A stretch of 5,537 nt of DNA from Nostoc cf. edaphicum LEGE 07299 (GTDB lineage Bacteria > Cyanobacteriota > Cyanobacteriia > Cyanobacteriales > Nostocaceae). The notes under the pieces are model-generated. The model saw nothing but the letters and a program-made list of their open reading frames with translations, did no database searches and was not told the DNA's origin. Position 1 is the first letter of the stretch. Each line of letters begins with the position of its first letter. The position numbers and the translations under genes are program-made. Of the stretch, positions 5,523 through 5,537 are shown piece after piece. The stretch spans positions 1 to 5,537 of the forward strand of contig NZ_JADEXF010000298.1 of assembly GCF_015207245.1 (NCBI RefSeq). Reading direction: 5' to 3'.

Positions 5523-5537
5523 AGTCGAATTACCCCC

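Overview
The window is a stretch of the molybdenum-nitrogenase (nif) cluster of a heterocyst-forming cyanobacterium of the Nostoc/Anabaena type. The evidence is the NifK, NifE and NifN protein sequences, three HIP1 octamers (GCGATCGC), spacers built of short heptanucleotide repeats, and above all a nifD gene broken at the 11-bp sequence GGATTACTCCG. That sequence is the recombination core of the developmentally excised nifD element. The unexcised junction means the sequence represents the vegetative-cell (or unrearranged) chromosome.

Layout, all genes on the + strand: 1-153 is the nifK-proximal end of the nifD excision element, noncoding as far as visible; 154-164 is the core site; 155-313 is the last 52 codons of nifD; 314-518 is a spacer of palindromic heptamer repeats; 519-2054 is nifK (511 aa, nitrogenase MoFe protein beta subunit); 2055-2237 is a second heptamer-repeat spacer with an apparent 24-bp insertion; 2238-2585 is a small His- and Cys-rich protein of the 'Mo-dependent nitrogenase C-terminal domain' family (function unknown); 2586-2684 is a third heptamer-repeat spacer; 2685-4067 is nifE (460 aa); 4067-5404 is nifN (445 aa), overlapping nifE by one base; 5405-5537 is a spacer with an inverted-repeat element and a 10-bp palindrome.

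How the genes work together: NifD and NifK form the alpha2beta2 MoFe protein that reduces N2. NifE and NifN are paralogues of NifD and NifK and form the alpha2beta2 scaffold on which the iron-molybdenum cofactor precursor is matured before delivery to NifDK. In this chromosome NifD can only be made after site-specific recombination between the core at 154-164 and its partner (outside the window) rejoins the gene, which also reconnects nifK and probably the downstream genes with the upstream nif promoter in heterocysts.

No unknown multi-gene system is visible. The least explained items are the three consecutive 7-nt-phased palindromic arrays between the genes, the apparent 24-bp insertion that interrupts one of them, and the His/Cys-rich small protein between nifK and nifE.
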